NCBI GenBank assembly: GCA_019828595.1
Contig: JAHQRK010000001.1
Span: 1,178,001 to 1,242,000 of the forward strand
Direction: 5' to 3'
Length of the DNA stretch: 64,000 nt
Source of the DNA: Aphanomyces cochlioides
Taxonomy: Eukaryota > Oomycota > Saprolegniomycetes > Saprolegniales > Verrucalvaceae
Shown: piece by piece, positions 25,228 to 36,141 of the stretch
Layout: each line of letters starts with the position of its first letter
How positions within the stretch are numbered: position 1 is the first letter of the stretch
Position numbers and translations under genes: made by a program
The notes under the pieces: model-generated
Database searches by the model: none
Told to the model about the DNA's origin: nothing
Seen by the model: the letters and a program-made list of their open reading frames with translations, nothing else

Positions 25228-25824
25228 TTGGAAAGAGCGTCGATGGCATATATCCCAAAGTACCGACGGAGAAATCCACGACGATCGACGTCGGATGGAC
25301 CAAGTCGACCGAAAGCGTACACTGTGAATGAAGAATCGAGATTCGTCTTGATACGGAATATCCCAGCCTTAGGAGCGTCTGAAGATCTTGTCGCTCAGTG
25401 CCGCAAGTACGGTGAAGTGGAAGACTTTCGAATGGAAGACGACCACGACGACGCATCCCAGTACATAGATGTCATGTGGTTGCAATATGCCACGGTGGAT
25501 GCAGCACGACAAGCCAAAGCGTTTCTTGTCAAAACTCCATTTTTGGGCAACATATTGCAGCTTTCATATTGCCCTCAAGATGAACAACCTGCTGACACAC
25601 GCGCCAAGTTAGATGCCAGACGAGAGCTACTTCAAAACAGATTCAATCTTCATCAGCGACGGAATCCCCCTGCAGAAATGATTGGGCCTCGATTGCCATC
25701 TCGAGATCATGCTTTGCCGAAGGCAGTACGGTCAGAAAATGTTATTGTGGCTCCACCTGTTGCCCCTACTCTGCCAAGTGCTCCAACACCAGCCCCAGCT
25801 CCCCCGAAAAGGCGTCGAATATAA
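25228..25824 (+). CDS. RBM48: RNA-binding protein RBM48 homologue (minor-spliceosome factor)
   Basis: A single exon of 198 residues. Seen: a basic N-terminus, then RPKAYTVNEESRFVLIRNIP, which matches the RBM48 hallmark KVYTINLESQYLLIQGVP. An RRM fold follows (LVAQCRKYGEVEDFRMEDDH, DVMWLQYATVDAARQAKAFL, GNILQLSYCPQDE), then DTRAKLDARRELLQNR, which corresponds to the conserved helix after the RRM. The C-terminus is Ala/Pro-rich and ends in a basic PKRRRI that may act as a nuclear signal. Known role in other eukaryotes: works with ARMC7 and SNRNP27-type factors in U12-type splicing. The start could be the ATG at 25228 or 25243. The stop is 3 bp from that of SPC25 (convergent). Confidence 0.85.
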   Translation: MERASMAYIPKYRRRNPRRSTSDGPSRPKAYTVNEESRFVLIRNIPALGASEDLVAQCRKYGEVEDFRMEDDHDDASQYIDVMWLQYATVDAARQAKAFLVKTPFLGNILQLSYCPQDEQPADTRAKLDARRELLQNRFNLHQRRNPPAEMIGPRLPSRDHALPKAVRSENVIVAPPVAPTLPSAPTPAPAPPKRRRI

Positions 25825-25827
25825 TTA

Positions 25828-26656
25828 TTACGATTGTGTCGTCAAGACTGTCTTTACAAACTCCTGCCGCATCGAGAGAATGAATTGGGACAGATTGCCC
25901 GACGCATTTAATTGCTCCAAGAGGGCTTCTTTTGCAGGTACATCTGGCATGCAATCGTCCACTAAAAGCAGTCGTGACTGTGCTTCGCTCATTGAAGAGT
26001 AAGCTTACCAACAAAGACGTCATTTTCAGGGCTAACACGGAGTGTGAATGAAAATTCTCGGCTTGGGACATCTCGGTCGATCTGTGTAAACACAAATGCC
26101 AAGTTGTTGTCTACAAGCAACGACTCATGATAACATCAATTTGGGTGATGGTGTTTTACCTCGCTTCTTGTCAATCACGAGGCCTAGCTTGTGATACAAT
26201 TCAATGCATCTCGTCAGTTCAGCCACCACATCGGCATGAGCTTGAGTTGCTTGGTTGGCATCTACAATTCATTGGGAGTTAAGACACGGAAACCAATTTA
26301 CCTTGCATGAATGTGGTCAATTTGGACTCGTGGGTAGCTTTTCGTGCTCGAAGACTCTGCACGACAGGCTCTGTCGTAGCCATCTCCGCTTGGAGTATTC
26401 GTACTTCACCTTGACTGTCTTGGATTATGCGTACCTTTTCTCCCAATGTTTCTTCTCGATGGGACGCAGATGCCGCCAACTGCGCTTTTTGCGCTTCCAG
26501 ATGCACGAGACGCTGTCGATCTTTCTCGATTTCTTCAATGGATCGCTGCTTTGTTTCCTCAAGCGACCGCTTTTCCTGCTCAATCCACTCAGACAAGGTC
26601 TTTCGCGTGCCCTCCAAGTGCTCTTCCAGCGTGTCTTCCATGTTGTCTTCGTCCAA
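25828..26656 (-). CDS. SPC25: Kinetochore protein Spc25 (NDC80 complex)
   Basis: Four exons joined at introns of about 40-50 bp. Seen: a long N-terminal coiled coil starting MDEDNMEDTLEEHLEGTRKT with continuous heptads (SEWIEQEKRSLEETKQRSIE onwards), then the Spc25 globular domain: CIELYHKLGLVIDKKRG, DNNLAFVFTQIDRDVPSREF, SFTLRVSPEND, VDDCMPDVPAKEALLEQLNA and FILSMRQEFV. The block NLAFVFTQIDxxxPxREFSF is a clear family signature. Known role: pairs with Spc24 to anchor the NDC80 complex to the inner kinetochore in mitosis. Length of about 220 residues is normal for the family. The stop is almost in contact with the convergent RBM48 stop. Confidence 0.9.
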
Positions 26657-27324
26657 TTCAAATTTGAAAATCCTTCAAATTAATATGGCATATTGATTGG
26701 TTAAAATTATCACACTTATTGCAATTTAGGAATTTTGATTGGTCTAAAATATCTTCATTTCAATTTTTAAGCAAGTTATTGTCGTTTTGGTCCAAAACTG
26801 GAAATTTGATATGTTTTGAAAATGTTTCAATTAATTGACACTTACACTATTTAAAGTTTACACAAACATTTTCTTATACTGACCTCGATCGTGACCATTA
26901 AATAGTGTAATTTCAAACGTTTTGAATGTTTGAAAACATGTTCGAAACATTCAATTTCTTTTCACTTGAAATTTGTATGCGTCAATTGTTGCGTCAATTT
27001 GCTTGCGTCAAAATTTATTCCGCACGACTCCAGTTTTTTATTAAAACGACAGTATTATCGATTTGATACAAATTTTGGGTTGGTGCTCAATCGAATCGCG
27101 CCGGCAAATCGATCCGCAAACCGATCCCATAGATTTCATTGGCTGATTCGAAAAAAAGTACCATATTTTGTCAAATTAGTCGATTATTAGCCAATCAAAT
27201 GGCTTAAAACAAATTTGGAACGATTGAACAAACCGCGCCTAATTGGGAAATTTGGTTTATTTTTTTTTATTATCCAATAATGTGACACTTGATATTTCGT
27301 TTGAAAGTGAGGTGATCAACCATC
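26657..27324. other. Divergent promoter region of SPC25 and THOC1 with A+T-rich repeat sequence
   Basis: A+T-rich and non-coding. It contains an inverted pair ACACTATTTAA (26844-26854) / TTAAATAGTGT (26898-26908), and a repeat at about 27040-27200 shared with 9990-10130. Similar ACACTATTTAG blocks occur near 35070 in the tandem array, so it probably holds old non-autonomous elements between two divergent genes. Confidence 0.45.
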
Positions 27325-29486
27325 ATGCCGACCATTCTTCAGATCGCGACGCAAGCTGAGGTTAGACACGACTACTGCACTGCTTTGAGAGCTTATCCGT
27401 GATGTAGAACGACTTCAGGCATTTATTTCGGTCCAAAGATGCGCTCGTAAAACTTCGTGCGTTGAATGCTGACTTGCAAAAGAGCTGCGACAAAGGTGGA
27501 GATCAAGTACACAATCTGCTCGAAGTTGCGATGCAAAAGCTCGTGAGCAAACTGTCATGGGACTTGCACAAAAACAAAGACATGACACCTGCCAGTGTTG
27601 GGATTCCTGAACTTCTCGATTTGTGTATTGCTGGCGCAACGGAAAACCTCTTGTCCAACCACGCCCCGTACAAAATACTCGAAGAGCTCATGGATGGACA
27701 AACAATTGTCATTTGCGAAAAGCTATGGGAATTGCTAGAGACACGCAAGGCAAAACTCACGACTGTTTGTTTGTATGTTGTGTGCTGGAGATGACCTCAA
27801 GTTGTAGGCGAATTTTATTCCTCCGTACGATGGCAAGGACGGCAAGCCGCCAAAGACTACAAAAGCTTCCCTGTGCTTGCTCCGCCTATCCAATACCTTG
27901 CTCCGCCGACTCTCCAAGACACACAATACTGTCTTTTGTGGTCGTATTCTTGCATTCCTTTCATTTGCGTTTGCTCTCTCTGAACGATCTGCCGTGAACT
28001 TGACTGGACGGGTGAGTTCACCGTCTTCGTCAAAGTATAATGTTCTGGGCGTAGTCAAATGTGAGCAATGTGACTCTTTTTGAAGACGAGGCCACGTTTA
28101 ACGAAAACGTTAGTCCATGCTGTGAAACTCTGGAAATAAATGAATTTGTAGACGCAACATGAAGATCAGGAGACCAAGCTCGACTATACCTTGTACAAGA
28201 CATTCTGGGATATCCAGCGGTACTTTCGACAACCCAATCTTGCCACGGAGAGCGACGCCGAGTGGGTTACCTTTGTACGCCTGCCCACCTGACACCCATA
28301 TCCTCTAAATTGTGATCGTAGACAAACGAGTTGAACACTGTCTTGGCTGCTTTTGAAAGCAACGCTTTCAATCCCAAGGACATTGACCAAGCTCGAGACG
28401 ATTCAGCTTATGACGACGTTGATGACGAGCGAGAATCGTTCTTTCAGACGAAATACTTGACCAATAGCCGCCTCTTTCACCTACAATTGCGCGATCCCAT
28501 CCTGCGAGAGTGCATGCTCACACAGGTTTTCCTCTGAACTTCTAGTACATCGGTGACATTGATATGGATCTTTCATCGTAGTTTTTGATTCTCTTTCGCC
28601 ACTTGGAAAAAACAAATGCTCATCAGGTCTGACTGCAATCCGTAGACTACGAACTAATTTGGGGGATTGAGTAGACGCAAGTGAATGAGTTGTTTGAGCG
28701 AGTCCTTGATCTCCTCAGAGCGACACCTTCGGATGGAAAAGGTTTTAGCGAAATGTTGATTCATGTCTTGGACCGAGAAAACAATTGGACTCAGTGGAAA
28801 GCTGACAAATGCAAACCTTACGAACGTTTCCCCGTTGCGGAAGAACCGCCATCGATGGAAGAGGGGGAAGAGCCTCCATCCAAGAAATTGAAGCCCTCGG
28901 ACTCGGCTCTACTTGACTCACTCGTACATGAAGACGCTGCATCCCTTTTGTCTAAAATCCAGGGCAGTACACGGAGTACTTTTCGCACTCCTCCTTACAC
29001 ATGCCAAACTTTTGACCATGTGTAGAGACTGCTGTACCTGTGGAAGACTTCATTGCTCGATTCGAAGAAGCTCGCGATCCTGAAAACGCAATGGAGAAAG
29101 AATACTGGCCCGACAACGACAAGGTAGTTCATTTTCAATGATTCTGTTTAGTGGGCTGTAGATGGTTTGCTGGAGAACAATGCGAGCATGCATGCGAAAC
29201 AGAATCAACTATATGGAAAAAGTAATTGAAGGCACAGGAGAAATGGTCGAAGCAATTCTGCGAGTGCAAAATGGAGGCGTACCAGCCGCATCGCCCGCTC
29301 CGTCGACGTCGGATGAACCAGCCCCTGCAGATGATTCCAATGCAAGCGCCACTCCGGTCAAAGATGAACCAATCTCGGATGTCAAAATGGAAGAAACACA
29401 AGTCACAGAGGTACACTTGATCATTTGCTTATCATTTGAAATAAAATATTCACTAGGAAGGGGAAGTTGGCCATGCAACCTCATAA
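27325..29486 (+). CDS. THOC1: THO complex subunit 1 (THOC1/Hpr1)
   Basis: About nine exons; exon 1 is 27325-27360 and is followed by a 47-bp intron. Seen: [20 protein letters not shown] across the first junction; a conserved helical core ([40 protein letters not shown]); the family hallmark [20 protein letters not shown] followed by [68 protein letters not shown]; and a C-terminal acidic, Pro/Ala-rich tail. Known role: scaffold of the THO/TREX complex that couples transcription with mRNA processing and export and limits R-loops. The stop is 12 bp from the stop of the convergent unknown gene. Exact splice choices near 28040-28150 and 28550-28670 are less certain. Confidence 0.9.
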
Positions 29487-29498
29487 TGCTTAAAGAAA

Positions 29499-30898
29499 CT
29501 AACTATCTTTGGATCGACTCGACGCGACTCGAAATGGAGGCGACTGCCCCACGCCAATGCATTTGAACGCTCCAGGCGCGTCCGGAACAAACAGAGCGAC
29601 TTCGACGAAGTGAAGATTGGACTTTTGCATAATCGCACTGGGAAAACCATAATGCCACGACAGAGAGCGTCCTGCCGGCCGAATTTCATATAGTCGCGGT
29701 TTGACGAATTTTGTCTGCATCCACATGGCTTTGGGATTCTCTTTTGATCGAACGTTGCGGAAAATCGTCGCTTCTGGTACAATTAGCCCTGGTGAGAGCT
29801 CATCAATAGGTTCGACATTGTTGCGGAAGCGTGCAAAGACGACCATGTCGGCCAACTCGTTGTCGTCCGGGGATTCAGCTATCTGAATGCGTAGATTGCC
29901 ACCACAAAAACTGTTGGTCGAATGACGTCCTCGCTTGCACTGGGGAAAACATCTACGCGTCCGTAGTTGAGCATGATGCGTAGTGTTTGATCAAACCTGA
30001 GATTGCGAATGCCACCTTTCTTGTTATTGCGGTAGTACATCGAATTGAACTCAAGAGGATGGCCACAGGTGTCGACAAACATAATATGCTGCATTGGGAG
30101 CGCCGGCTTTGATATCCATGAGACCGTGTCGATCGACGTCGGGGATGGAGCACTTGGTGTCGTGTCGACCAAATCCCAAAGGTCGGGCAGTGGCTCGTCG
30201 ATCACTTCTTCTAGGAGGGAGTCGCAAGAGCTAGACGTCTCGAGAGTTTTGGCAGGTGGTGGCGACGGCAGCCAAGGGAGTACCTTGAGGCTAAATGTTG
30301 CTTTTTGCACGGACATGGAGGGACAGCCGAGTTTGAGTTCGGTGTTTCGATTACAGCAGAGCCACGACATGAGCGAATGCATTTTGTTGAATTGAATGAC
30401 GAGATTGCAAACAAGATGCCGGAATGGCGAGAAAGGATCAAACTCGGTGCGGGAGTGGACTTGTCCTTTGAATGTGCCCTCGATTTCACTTGCAGCTTCT
30501 CGAGACAGCACATCAAATGCATGCAAGTGATTCCTCGAGATGAAATACGTCATAATCAATTGCGCTGGCAGCCCGGCGTCGCGGACTGGCTGAACTGCAT
30601 GGTGCAACAGAAGATCGATGGTTAAGCGACTTTGGGCTTCTTGGTTCGCAGTCGAGACGGCCGGATCCGCGAAGCATCCGAGGCAAACCCAGTCGGCTTG
30701 GGCGAGTTGGGTCTGTCGAAGCTGCATGCCAAAGGACCTGAGCGCCGTGTCATGCGTCACAGCTACATGGAGATTCGTGTCGGGGTCGAGGCCGAACAAT
30801 AGCGGGACGTCTTGGGCCTTGGCGTTCATGTTGTCGACTGTGGTAACGTCATCTTCGATAGACTGAGGAGCGAACGCCGAAAAAGAATCTTTCGTCAC
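29499..30898 (-). CDS. Protein of unknown function, about 450 residues
   Basis: Two exons (30898 to 29927, then 29882 to 29499) joined by a 44-bp GT-AG intron that bypasses a stop codon. Seen: no signal peptide or membrane segment; an N-terminal domain (DVPLLFGLDPDTNLHVAVTH, ADWVCLGCFADPAVS, LTIDLLLHHAVQPVRDAGLP), a middle Ser/Pro-rich linker, and a C-terminal domain (HIMFVDTCGHPLEFNSMYYR, RFRNNVEPIDELSPGLIVPE, HYGFPSAIMQKSNLHFVEVA). The sequence looks well ordered and under coding constraint, but I do not recognise a family. It is convergent with THOC1. Confidence 0.7.
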
Positions 30899-31099
30899 TT
30901 TTCTTTTGTACGGTCGACATGACCGTACATGGGTTGTACTTTGTCCGGAATGACTTTCAATAAGATTGAGCGTACGTTCACAACATTTCGAACGTTACAT
31001 TGAAGGGTCACGACAAGATGGAACCGACCAAATGAAGATTCATCCGTCGTTGTGACAAAGCGAATTAAATACAATGCCGCTTAAAGCCTCCCACCTTGT

Positions 31100-32564
31100 C
31101 TACTTGACATCGACGTCGACAGCGACGTCGCTGTAGCTGCCCGAGTTGCATCGCTTGATATTCTTCAGGCGGCCTTCAGGGTGTTCGTCGCTCGACAGGG
31201 CGTCCATGGACTGGCGGTGACGCCAACAGCACCACCGACGAAGCGTATCGATGCTGCACATTTGCCGCAGCCACGTGTACCCTTCCGAGTTCAATTCGCT
31301 TTCGATGTCACTGGCTGTTCGCTTTCGATTGCCATACCGAGTTGCCAAACCAACTTCTGTGAGGGGAATGTCACCAAGGAGCATCCATCGATCGGTTACA
31401 GCGTGATTTGTCACCCAACCTTGAGCAGTACGGGTCAAGGGTACCGGGACAGCACCTCCACGAGATGCCATGAGCTTTGCGACTTCTTGGCGGCAAATCA
31501 AATAGAGCCCACAGCTACCGGCGAGCCACGCTACAAAGAGCAGTATGGAAGCCACGTCCATTTTTGTGACTTGGAACTCAATGTGCTCGAGAAGCATCAC
31601 TTGGCCAATTGCCGCAGTGCCGAGAGAGATTGTGTACAGCACGGTGGCACCCAATTGCGTCGAGTTCATCTTGTAGATGCCAGCGGCTTCCGAGTAGAGG
31701 ACGACCAAGAGGGAGCCACAGAGGAGCAATTGCAGCACAAACAAGGGTGAAAAGGCAATGCTCCATCCAATAAAGCCAGCACTAGCCAGCGGCAATGTCT
31801 TGTTGCGGTAAATAATGTCCGAGTTGTACGCCAACATAAGGGTGAATGCAAAGAGAAGAAACCAAGAAGCACCCTAGAGCAAAGCAAACTCAGATGTCAA
31901 GACAAGCTAGTCAAGCACATACCGGCAACGTGCTTCGAGATTTGCACAACAAATATCGCACGATATAAGCAACCTCAATGATCATCAAGGGCGCGAATGC
32001 AACGTAGACACTGATGGCGTTCGTAGCGTTGGAAAGGATGGCACAGAAAGCAAGTTCAGCCCACAATAACAAGACGCAGAGAGGAATGCTGACGGCATAG
32101 ATGATGAGAATCTTACGAAGTAATGGAAGCAGGGGCTCATTGGACAAGGCATCCGATTCTGCCCATTGCCTCAGCTCGCCTGCCGATCGAATTGAGAGCA
32201 CGTGCGCAACAATCATGACAAAGTTGCCAATCCAGAACGGGAGAAAGACAAGCCACCAATTCCAATGACGAGTCGGTCCAAAAACACCATCCGCGTTCAG
32301 AGTAATCAAGGCAAATCCAACCAACCAGCACAGAGCATTGAACACGACACTGTTGAGAAGCACGCCGAGCGATTTCTCGGCGTATATGATCGGTCGGAAG
32401 ACTCGCATACTGCTCGGATTCTCATCGTTTGTCGGTTGCCGGCTTGGGACATACGAACCAGTAGAGCCATGGATCGAGCTGTAAACAGTCTCCTCTTGGT
32501 ACGAGTTCCGCATCGCACGAAGGAGCGGCGAGCGCTCGCTCTCATCACTCGAGGATTTGCCCAT
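31100..32564 (-). CDS. Multi-pass membrane protein, TMEM185/transmembrane Fragile-X-F-associated family
   Basis: Two exons joined by a short intron near 31870-31920. The start is MGKSSSDESERSPLLRAM, a soluble Ser-rich N-terminus with a dileucine-like SPLL. About ten hydrophobic segments follow, including the family-like WNWWLVFLPFWIGNFVMIVA, ILIIYAVSIPLCVLLLWAEL and FIGWSIAFSPLFVLQLLLCG. The cytosolic C-terminal tail is of about 100 residues, rich in Arg and Trp. The WxWWxVFxPxWIGN pattern points to the TMEM185 group, whose biochemical role is unknown. Length of about 460 residues fits. A longer reading frame to 32663 exists, but the ATG at 32564 gives the natural N-terminus. Confidence 0.75.
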
Positions 32565-33156
32565 GGCAACCAGACAAAAATCTTGGAAGTCCAGATCAAG
32601 CACGGGATTTTTCGTGAAAATAAATAAATAAAATGAACAATTTAGAAAATTCATGGAAATCAAATCGACAAAGCTGGCGCGGTCTCAACAGCACTGGCGA
32701 AATATAAAACGTGCGCTTCATGCTGCTGTTTCCTCACAGCCAGCAGTACTACATTAGCTCTTAGCCATTTCGTTTGGGCCCTTCGATGTATCGAGTGGAA
32801 GGTAGACAGTCATTCCCGTTTTCTTCGAAGAATGGAGATTTCAATCCCTACGATCCAACATGACAACGATTTGGTGAAGCTTCGTCGTAGCGACTGCTGG
32901 AATCGATGTGAAAGGAGCGAAATACCAGTCGTGAATACCAGGACAAGCTGACGACCAACCTGAACTTAGCGAGTGGTTTACCAGTCGACCACTTCAAACA
33001 AGTCCACGAATGAAAACCTGATGAAGTAGACTTAATGACATGCATGAGTTTGGTATACATATTATAAAGCATAAATAGATCGCTCGGCAATGAAGTAGAT
33101 CGGCGCGAGTATTTCTCTTCTGTGTGCCTGGATATTGAATCGAGGAAAGGCCACAA
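32565..33156. other. Intergenic region before the tandem array
   Basis: No coding frame with family resemblance. It lies between the start of the TMEM185-like gene and the 3' end of the repeat-protein gene, about 270 bp before the tandem array begins. Confidence 0.5.
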
Positions 33157-34513
33157 TTAGGCTGAGCATTTCACTACTCGTGTTGGAACCAAGTATTCGT
33201 TTTGATCAAGTTGTCGAGCAGGTGGTTCCATGCACTCGAAGGCATCTTGGCGTAAAAATGGTCGTTTAACGCATGGCATCGAGATCTTGTAGGTGAATGA
33301 TGGACTTCGGCGTAGCACAGGTCGTTGCGTTTCTTCTGTCGTCTGGGTGTCCTTGTCTGGAATCGACGACGCATTGGCTGGAATAAAACCACTGCCATGA
33401 CTTGGTTTGACACAAACTGGAGCTCTTGATGTGGATGGTTTTGAATTATCCACAGCATACTTCTGTTCGAATGACTGCTTGGCGCATGGTAGCTTGTCAG
33501 TGACTGATGGACTTCGACGCAGCGGTGGTCTATTGAATCCATGTTTCTCTGAGATGCCAGACTTGTTAACATCAGACGAAGCGTCAGCAGCAACAATGCC
33601 ACCGTCATGTCATGCTTTGGCACCAAATGGAGTTGTCGATGTTGCTAGATTCGTTTGAACCACTGGATGGCACTGCTCCAATGGTTGCTTGACGCATGAC
33701 AGCGAGACGTTGTGAGTGAAAGAAGGACTGCGATGTAGCAGAGGTGGCTGCAATCCTCCCGTCGTAGTAGCGCCCCCCAACAGCATCCTGACATTCAGAT
33801 GGTTGCTGGACATGTTTCATTGAGATCTTGCAAGTAAACGTGGGACTTCGACAAAGCGTGCGTGGCTGCATCTCTCCAGTCGCGAAAGTGTCCAACTTGG
33901 TGGAAATGGATGCTTTCGCTGTAGCAAGGTTACTGTCAGGGAATTCTTTGACACCAATTGCAGCATGAAGCAGCGAAATCCAGGGAGTTTCGATTGTGAC
34001 CTTCAGGGCAAGACAGGCGTTGAGACTCGCAAGGACAAACATCAGAATGCTGAGAAAGAATGATGCGTTGAGTATATCGCCACAATCTTGACTGTGTTCA
34101 CAAACAGGTTTCAGAGGGAGCCAGGTGCACCGAGCGATCTGGATCGTAGCCTCCAGTACAAAAAAGACGTTGAGAGTCACCAGGATAAGCATAAGGATGC
34201 TTAAGGACTCCTTGACTTGATTTCGTTCGCAACTGAACGTGGCACATAATGCCGGGGTTGTGGTTGATAACTTCGGTGGATTCACGGGATGTTGCTGCTT
34301 GATAGCTGAGGTTGGAGCAATCGGGGCGGACTGCTCCAAGTCCTCGAAAGCATTTTGACGTGCATACTTGTTGTTGCCGCGTGGTCTTGTGGTCTTCCAT
34401 GTGAAAGTGGGACACCGGCGCAATGAAGGTCGCTTCGCTCCTTCTGTGGCGGGGGTACCGACCTTGTGTTGGACTTCGAGTGTGGCTTGGGACTTCTGGG
34501 AGTGACCGCTCAT
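33157..34513 (-). CDS. Repeat protein with RRSPTFT motifs and two membrane segments (array copy 1, only copy with native 3' end; frame-broken)
   Basis: The start is MSGHSQKSQATLEVQHKVGT. Seen: motif 1 LRRCPTFTWK (residues 31-40); hydrophobic segments at about 102-122 and 150-172, which themselves look duplicated (LSILMLILVTLNVFF / LSILMFVLASLNACL); motif 2 LCRSPTFTCKISM (about 220). After a six-base C-run (33773-33778) the matching frame shifts and continues with motif 3 (LLHRSPSFTHNVSLSCVKQ), then a TGA at 33610-33612. Two more motifs (LRRSPSVTDK and LRRSPSFTYKISMPCVKR) follow in that same frame, ending at 33157. So five copies of a RRSP[ST][FV]T module lie in order, but the frame is broken once by shift and once by stop. 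It is either a pseudogene, a gene with unrecognised introns, or a base-calling error. Family unknown. Confidence 0.5.
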
Positions 34514-34567
34514 TGATAAAACTTGTCAAATCGGAAAATGAGCTCAATCCATGTTCGGAACCTCGTG

Positions 34568-34667
34568 AGAGAGAGGAACAGAATTCCATGAGACCCCGTG
34601 AAGCTGTTCCGAAAATCCATGTTCGGAACCGCGTCACGGGTCTCATCGAATTCTGTTCCTGTCTCTC
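34568..34667. repeat. Inverted repeat with about 34-bp arms upstream of the repeat-protein gene
   Basis: The left arm (34568-34601, AGAGAGAGGAACAGAATTCC onwards) and right arm (34634-34667) are nearly perfect reverse complements around a 32-nt spacer. The direct repeat CCATGTTCGGAACC flanks them at 34549 and 34618. It lies 55-155 bp upstream of the minus-strand ATG at 34513, in the presumed 5' region. Copies occur at about 47869-47968 and 61169-61268. Confidence 0.7.
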
Positions 34668-35334
34668 ATTTTCCATCTTCCATTTCTGGAAAGATCACAA
34701 AAATGGCACTATGTAACACTTTTTCGGGCTGGTCGGATGCCCATCAATTTTTTTATTCCATAAAACTGAAATGACATTTTGCAAAAATTTTCCAAAGTTC
34801 CAAATTCACATGTTAAAATGGAATTGATTCAACCAATCGCCGGAGGAAAATTTGATTAGAACACACTATAACACTTTTTAATGATTATATTATTTAGTGT
34901 ACTTTGATGGATGATCGAGTTAACAGTTGAGCTCCAATGAGGTGGAGTAGCGCAAAGAAGCCAGTGGAGTGTGGCGTAGACGCAGTTGTTACTATAGTAT
35001 TGCTTTAGAGTTGACAGCGGGAAACTTTCAACTCGCAGACCTCTAGGGATAGACACCAAATTGGTATTTTCACACTATTTAGTCCAACTTGAAATTAACA
35101 AAGTTCACACTGTCAGTTGAACAGGGGCCGATCGATTATTGTTGGTTCGCCACACAATTCCTCTCTATTTATAACGAGAGCTACCACATTTCTCTGCTAT
35201 TGAAGTGAGAGATGGACGGAGGCACACTCGGCGACAAGAGCTGTGACTGCGAGGGTTTGGCTGAATTGATAGAATTCATACATGAAGAGTATCAAATCAT
35301 CTTTGAATAAATTTTGATACTTTGAAGTATTTTA

Positions 35335-36058
35335 GGGTGCGTCTGGCAAAAATTCAAAATCAATATGCCATTTTCAGCTAAATTGGGATCAACTATTTAT
35401 GGCATACTCAAAATAGAGGTAAAACCTCCATCTCGTAAAATGGCATTTTGGAAGCCTCCAATGAGTATATCCCAACCAAAAATATTGGATTTGGTGCAAA
35501 ACTCTTGGAGATAAACAAGTTCATATTGTCGATTTCATTCGAAATTGTGAGGGGGGTCCGAGATGTATCGATTTTTCAAATCGATCTGCGAATCGCTCAG
35601 CCAATCAGAATCGAGTATTTACCTAATTCACGCAAAACACACCCAGACACACGTGTAATTAATTTGGGACGATTGACATACTTTCCATTTATACTTGATT
35701 TCAGTATGATCGAATCGATTTGGAATAGAATTCGATTTTGGTAAAAAAAACAAATTTGGGTGAAAAAGACAATATTTTGACCTAAGGGCCCGTCTGGCAA
35801 CCGAAAATATTACAATAAATTGGCCCAAAATGCTATTTTGAGGCCAAATTCAACAATTTAGGTCAAAATATGAACTTGTTTATCTCAAAGAGTTTTGCTC
35901 CAAATCCAATATTTTTGGTTGGGATATACTCACTGGAGGCTCCCAAAATGTCATTTTACGAAATGGAGGCTTTACCTCTATTTTGAATATGCCATAAATA
36001 GTTGATTCCAATTTAGCTGAAAATGGCATATTTATTTTGAAATTTGCCAGACGCACCC
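35335..36058. repeat. About 190-bp inverted repeats ending GGGTGCGTCTGGC (nested MITE structure)
   Basis: The segment 35335-35525 (starting GGGTGCGTCTGGCAAAAATT) reappears inverted at 35868-36058 (ending GCCAGACGCACCC). Between them is an A+T-rich repeat (35535-35775) that resembles 42410-42660. The right arm lies inside the MITE 35786-36132, so at least two related elements are nested. Copies are in array units 2 and 3. Confidence 0.65.
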
Positions 36059-36132
36059 TAAATATTGAGTTTGGCCTCAAAATGGCATTTTGGACCTATT
36101 TATTGTAATATTTTCGGTTGCCAGACGGGCCC
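35786..36132. mobile_element. 347-bp MITE with about 70-bp TIRs and TAA target-site duplication (array copy 1)
   Basis: The ends read GGGCCCGTCTGGCAACCGAA and its reverse complement; the inverted similarity extends about 70 bp. A TAA flanks each side (35783-35785 and 36133-36135), the 3-bp TWA duplication typical of PIF/Harbinger elements. Non-coding. It ends about 10 bp before the TRM10 reading frame. Confidence 0.75.
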
Positions 36133-36141
36133 TAATTTGGA

